A DNA stretch of 64,000 nt, taken from Sphingobium baderi. GTDB lineage: Bacteria > Pseudomonadota > Alphaproteobacteria > Sphingomonadales > Sphingomonadaceae. The notes under the pieces are model-generated. The model was not told where the DNA came from and made no database searches. It saw only the letters and a program-made list of their open reading frames with translations. The DNA lies in NCBI RefSeq assembly GCF_001456115.1, contig NZ_CP013264.1, positions 3,428,501 through 3,492,500 of the forward strand, read 5' to 3'. Below are positions 61,029 through 64,000 of this stretch, in pieces (within the stretch, counting starts at the first letter, position 1; each line of letters opens with the position of its first letter). Both the position numbers and the translations under genes were made by a program.

Positions 61029-63073
61029 CAGAAGGCCTGCCCCAGCGAAACATAGACCGCGATCTTGGGATCGCCGCTCTGCGGGTTGATCGGCGTGCCG
61101 ACATCCACGCGGATCGGCCCGAAGCTGCTATAATAACGCACGCCCATGCCCGCCCCGATCCGCAGGTCGCGGAAGCGTGGCACGAAGCTGGTCGAGATAT
61201 TGCCCGCATCGACAAAGGGCACGACCCCGAAATTGCCGAAGCGCACCCGCGCCTCCAGCGAGAATTCGGCAAGGCTCTTGCCGCCCACCGGATCATCGTC
61301 CGGCCCATAACGCGGCCCGATCTTCTGATAGCCATAGCCGCGCACCGACGCGCCGCCGCCCGCGTAGAAGCGCCGCGACGGGGCGATCCTGTCCACGGTG
61401 GACCCCAATATGGTGCCAAGCCGCGTGCGCGCCGCCAGCACGATCCGATCGCCCATTGGCTGATAGACGCTGCCGTCCAGTTGCACCCGCGCATAGCCGA
61501 ACGTGCCGCTCTGGAACGACACTTCCGGGCTTAATCGTCCCCCCAGCCGGAACCCCTTGGTCGGGTTCAGCAGATCGTCGCTGCCATCATAGGTCAGGCT
61601 GAGGGGCACCGCGCCGATGAAGAAGGTTCGCCGCGCGCCGCCGCTGAAGAAATCCGCCTCGTCCGACGCGATCACTTCCGCGCCGATGCGCCACACCCAT
61701 TTCTTCTGGAACAGGATGTTCGTCTGCCGCTCCAGCCCGCCCGCGACGGTGATGGTGCGCGCATCATAGGCGTCGCGCTTGATGTTGCTGATCGACAGCA
61801 GCCCGGTCAGCACATTGTCGCGGCGATGGAAATTGTTACGGCGATAAAGGGCGCTCGCGGTCTGTTCCTGCGTGCCGATCACGCCCCGCAATGTCACCGC
61901 GCCTTCGGGCGGCAGCAGGTTGCGATGCTGCCAGCTCACCTCGGCGCGATACCCCTCCCCCGTGCCATAGCCCAGTTCGCCCGCAATGGTGCGAAGCGGC
62001 GCGGAACGGACATTCACGTCCAGGTCGACATGCTCGCCGTCGCCCGCATCCCTGGGCTTCAGCGTGACGGTGGACACAAGGCCGGTCGCCACGATGGCGC
62101 GCCGCAGATCCTCCACATCCGACGCCATATAGGGATCGCCCGGATCGAAACGTGCTATTTCCTGAAGGTGCCGGGCATCGAACAGCTTGTTGTCATTGAG
62201 GATGATATTGCCGAAAGTGCGATAGCCGCCCGGCGCGACGGCCATGTCCAGATCGCCCTTGCGCTCCTCATGGTCGATCCGCACCTCCGGCTCGTCGATC
62301 CTGGCGAAGGGGAAGCCATTTTCCGCCAGCGCATTGGACAGTGAATCGCGCCCCGCCAATATCCGGTCCGCGTCCACCGGATCGCCCGCCTTGACCGGAA
62401 AAGCCTCGCGCAATTTGGGTTCCCGCGCACCCGTCTCTGCCAGCCCCGTCAACTCGACCGAGGACAACAGATATTGCCTCCCCGGCACGACATCGAACTG
62501 CACCGCCAGCCTGTCGCTCCCCGGTGGCGGCGCCGACACTGAACCGCGGATGCGCGCCGCATAATAGCCCTTGGCCCGCAGCAACTGGTCCAGCAGCTCG
62601 CGATCTTCCTTCAACCGCCGGTTGATCTGCGCCAGATTGGCCCGGCGGCGCTCGCCCTGCGACAGGGTCGACAATTCCTTGAAACGCAGATTGAACTGCT
62701 CGTCCGCGATCCCCTCCACGCCGTTCAGCTTCACGCTGTAGCGCCGCTCTTCCCCCGCATCGGTGAAAACGGGGTTCTGCTCGACCGGCTCTTCGACCAC
62801 GGGCGCTTCCGCCATGCTCTCGCTATCGGCGTCGGCGGCCTCTGCATGGGGGTCGGCGGGGAGCGGCTCCACCTTGTCCGGCTGTCCCATGTCGGGCCAG
62901 TCGATGCCGATGTCGGGCATGGGGTCGAGCGGCTGCGCTTCGTCCTGCGCGGGCGCGGGCGCAGTCTGGGCATGAACGGCCCATGGCGCGGCCAGCAACA
63001 ACGGCGCAAGGACAAGCCGTGCGGCATGCGGGCAGCCTGAAAAGCGGCATCGGGTCCGCAAGCCGTTGGTCAT
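61028..63073 (-). CDS. tamA: Outer-membrane assembly factor TamA
   Basis: 681 residues. Signal peptide ends near VHAQTAP (about residue 38). A Pro/Glu/Asp-rich linker (about 40-100) precedes POTRA-type domains and a 16-stranded BamA-family barrel ending GQAF with the terminal Phe. The barrel motif RRFYAGGGASVRGYGYQKIGPRYG is the family RGF/RGY loop. Partner of TamB. The ATG in front is about 80 bases from the DUF1465 gene, so they may share a transcript. Confidence 0.92.
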   Translation of the reverse strand: MTNGLRTRCRFSGCPHAARLVLAPLLLAAPWAVHAQTAPAPAQDEAQPLDPMPDIGIDWPDMGQPDKVEPLPADPHAEAADADSESMAEAPVVEEPVEQNPVFTDAGEERRYSVKLNGVEGIADEQFNLRFKELSTLSQGERRRANLAQINRRLKEDRELLDQLLRAKGYYAARIRGSVSAPPPGSDRLAVQFDVVPGRQYLLSSVELTGLAETGAREPKLREAFPVKAGDPVDADRILAGRDSLSNALAENGFPFARIDEPEVRIDHEERKGDLDMAVAPGGYRTFGNIILNDNKLFDARHLQEIARFDPGDPYMASDVEDLRRAIVATGLVSTVTLKPRDAGDGEHVDLDVNVRSAPLRTIAGELGYGTGEGYRAEVSWQHRNLLPPEGAVTLRGVIGTQEQTASALYRRNNFHRRDNVLTGLLSISNIKRDAYDARTITVAGGLERQTNILFQKKWVWRIGAEVIASDEADFFSGGARRTFFIGAVPLSLTYDGSDDLLNPTKGFRLGGRLSPEVSFQSGTFGYARVQLDGSVYQPMGDRIVLAARTRLGTILGSTVDRIAPSRRFYAGGGASVRGYGYQKIGPRYGPDDDPVGGKSLAEFSLEARVRFGNFGVVPFVDAGNISTSFVPRFRDLRIGAGMGVRYYSSFGPIRVDVGTPINPQSGDPKIAVYVSLGQAF

Positions 63074-63154
63074 GCGCCTGATCTAGACCAGATGCAGTGC
63101 CCAATGCCAGTCAAGAAGCAAGCCGGTCGCATCATTCCATCGCAGCGGCCGCCT

Positions 63155-63634
63155 TCAGAAGGACGTGCTGAGCCGGTCCATCAAAGCGCGCGCGGGGCTT
63201 TGCCGTTCCTCGCCATCGGGACGCAGCATCAGGTCGATGCGTTCCTGCAGGCGCGCCACGCGCGCATAAAGTTCCTGGCTCGCCTCGACCAGGGATCGCG
63301 CCGCGAAAGGAAATGCGGCGACCAGCCCCTCATCGCTTTGCGCCGCCGCGCCCAGCCGATATTTCTCTTCGCCCAGTTCCGCGTCGCCAATCTCTCCCCG
63401 CTGCCACGCCCGTTGGCTCAGCAGCCAGGCGATGATGTGCATGAGGCGCGTCGTCACCTTGAGCGATTCGCAGGCGAAGGCGACCCGTTGCAGAGGTTCC
63501 TCGGCCAGATCTTCGGGCAGTGCCCCGGAATCGAAATAGGAACGCGCCTCGTCCGCCATGACCATGGCTTCCAGATAGAGGCCGTCCACCAGACGCCGAT
63601 GAAGTCCCCGATCAAGCGATGCTGCTTTTCCCAT
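63155..63634 (-). CDS. DUF1465 family protein
   Basis: 159 residues from MGKAASLDRGL (63634). Helical and Ala/Leu-rich with the family stretch LQRVAFACESLKVTTRLMHIIAWLLSQRAW. DUF1465 proteins are alphaproteobacterial and of unknown function, sometimes placed in the regulon of cell-cycle/envelope genes. The upstream frame to 63703 is not convincing. Confidence 0.8.
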   Translation of the reverse strand: MGKAASLDRGLHRRLVDGLYLEAMVMADEARSYFDSGALPEDLAEEPLQRVAFACESLKVTTRLMHIIAWLLSQRAWQRGEIGDAELGEEKYRLGAAAQSDEGLVAAFPFAARSLVEASQELYARVARLQERIDLMLRPDGEERQSPARALMDRLSTSF

Positions 63635-63718
63635 TTCGCATGGGTGGCATATTCTTCGCGCCTTGTCAGTCCCGCCTCGCGCGTCGCCGAAGGGTTGTCC
63701 CATTCAGGGGCGACCGGT

Positions 63719-63898
63719 TCAGGCGATGATGTCCGGCACCAGCGAATCTTCCAGCAACGACATTTCGTCGCGCAGGCGCAGCTTGCGCTTCTTCAGCCGG
63801 GCGATCTGCATCTGGTCGCCCGCGCCCGAATCGACCAGAGCGGAAATCGCGCTGTCGAGGTCGCGATGCTCGACGCGCAGGATTTCCAATCGACGCAT
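63719..63898 (-). CDS. YdcH (DUF465) family small protein
   Basis: 59 residues from ATG 63898 (MRRLEILRVEHRDLDSAISAL). Two antiparallel helices, with the conserved LEILRVEHRDLD start and the QIARLKKRKLRLRDEM block of the DUF465/YdcH family; function unknown. A longer frame reaches the window end and could be a different, truncated gene, but nothing supports it. Confidence 0.8.
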   Translation of the reverse strand: MRRLEILRVEHRDLDSAISALVDSGAGDQMQIARLKKRKLRLRDEMSLLEDSLVPDIIA

Positions 63899-64000
63899 GA
63901 TGTCTTCCCGGCTCACCGCATTCGCTTCCCAGAACTCCCGTTCCCATGACGAGCCGTTGATAGCCTGCCGGGCCCATGCGGGCCATCGCAAATTTCCGCG

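Overview
The window is about 64 kb of high-GC chromosomal DNA from an alphaproteobacterium of the order Sphingomonadales, most like Sphingobium or a close relative (inferred from gene content, order and protein style; no database was searched). Pointers are the DUF1465, DUF1467 and DUF2842 proteins, the nuoN-birA-coaX-rnj order, the zapA-6S RNA-ygfA order, an AsnC-type regulator divergent from putA, and short palindromic REP-like repeats. It is mostly core chromosome: no phage, transposase, CRISPR array or rRNA was seen.

Layout. 1-2.6 kb: end of gltX and gltA with a clear terminator. 2.7-9.5 kb: an unusual signalling-like locus. A minus-strand set encodes an HPt-like protein without its histidine, a nucleotidyltransferase-like membrane protein with a broken CDP-alcohol motif, an unrecognised helical protein and a histidine-kinase-like protein without its phospho-accepting histidine. 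Divergent from it is an 890-residue two-TM coiled-coil protein. 9.6-27.5 kb: one minus-strand block, nuoA to nuoN (respiratory complex I) running on into birA, coaX, rnj and a DUF1467 gene. 27.6-31.7 kb: suhB-like phosphatase, efp, M23 peptidase, L,D-transpeptidase and thiE. 31.8-32.2 kb: a decayed GNAT acetyltransferase. 32.2-37.5 kb: tkt, gap, pgk and class I aldolase.

37.7-40.4 kb: a small coiled-coil ORF, zapA, 6S RNA, ygfA, a DUF2842 gene, an aquaporin and tRNA-Asp. 40.5-42.3 kb: an AI-2E/PerM family transporter and a secreted protein. 42.4-47.3 kb: branched-chain 2-oxoacid dehydrogenase E1 alpha, E1 beta and E2 (no E3 in the window) and thyA. 47.4-52.2 kb: tRNA-Pro, putA and its divergent AsnC/Lrp regulator. 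52.2-56.5 kb: purB, an EF-hand protein, a LapA-domain protein, pyrF and an outer-membrane barrel. 56.8-63.9 kb: tamB, tamA, and DUF1465 and YdcH-like genes.

The genes cover central carbon metabolism, respiration, amino-acid catabolism and envelope building. The most unusual part is 2.7-9.5 kb, where two phosphorelay-type proteins keep their folds but have both lost the phospho-accepting histidine, next to a protein with the architecture of the Caulobacter polarity factor TipN.
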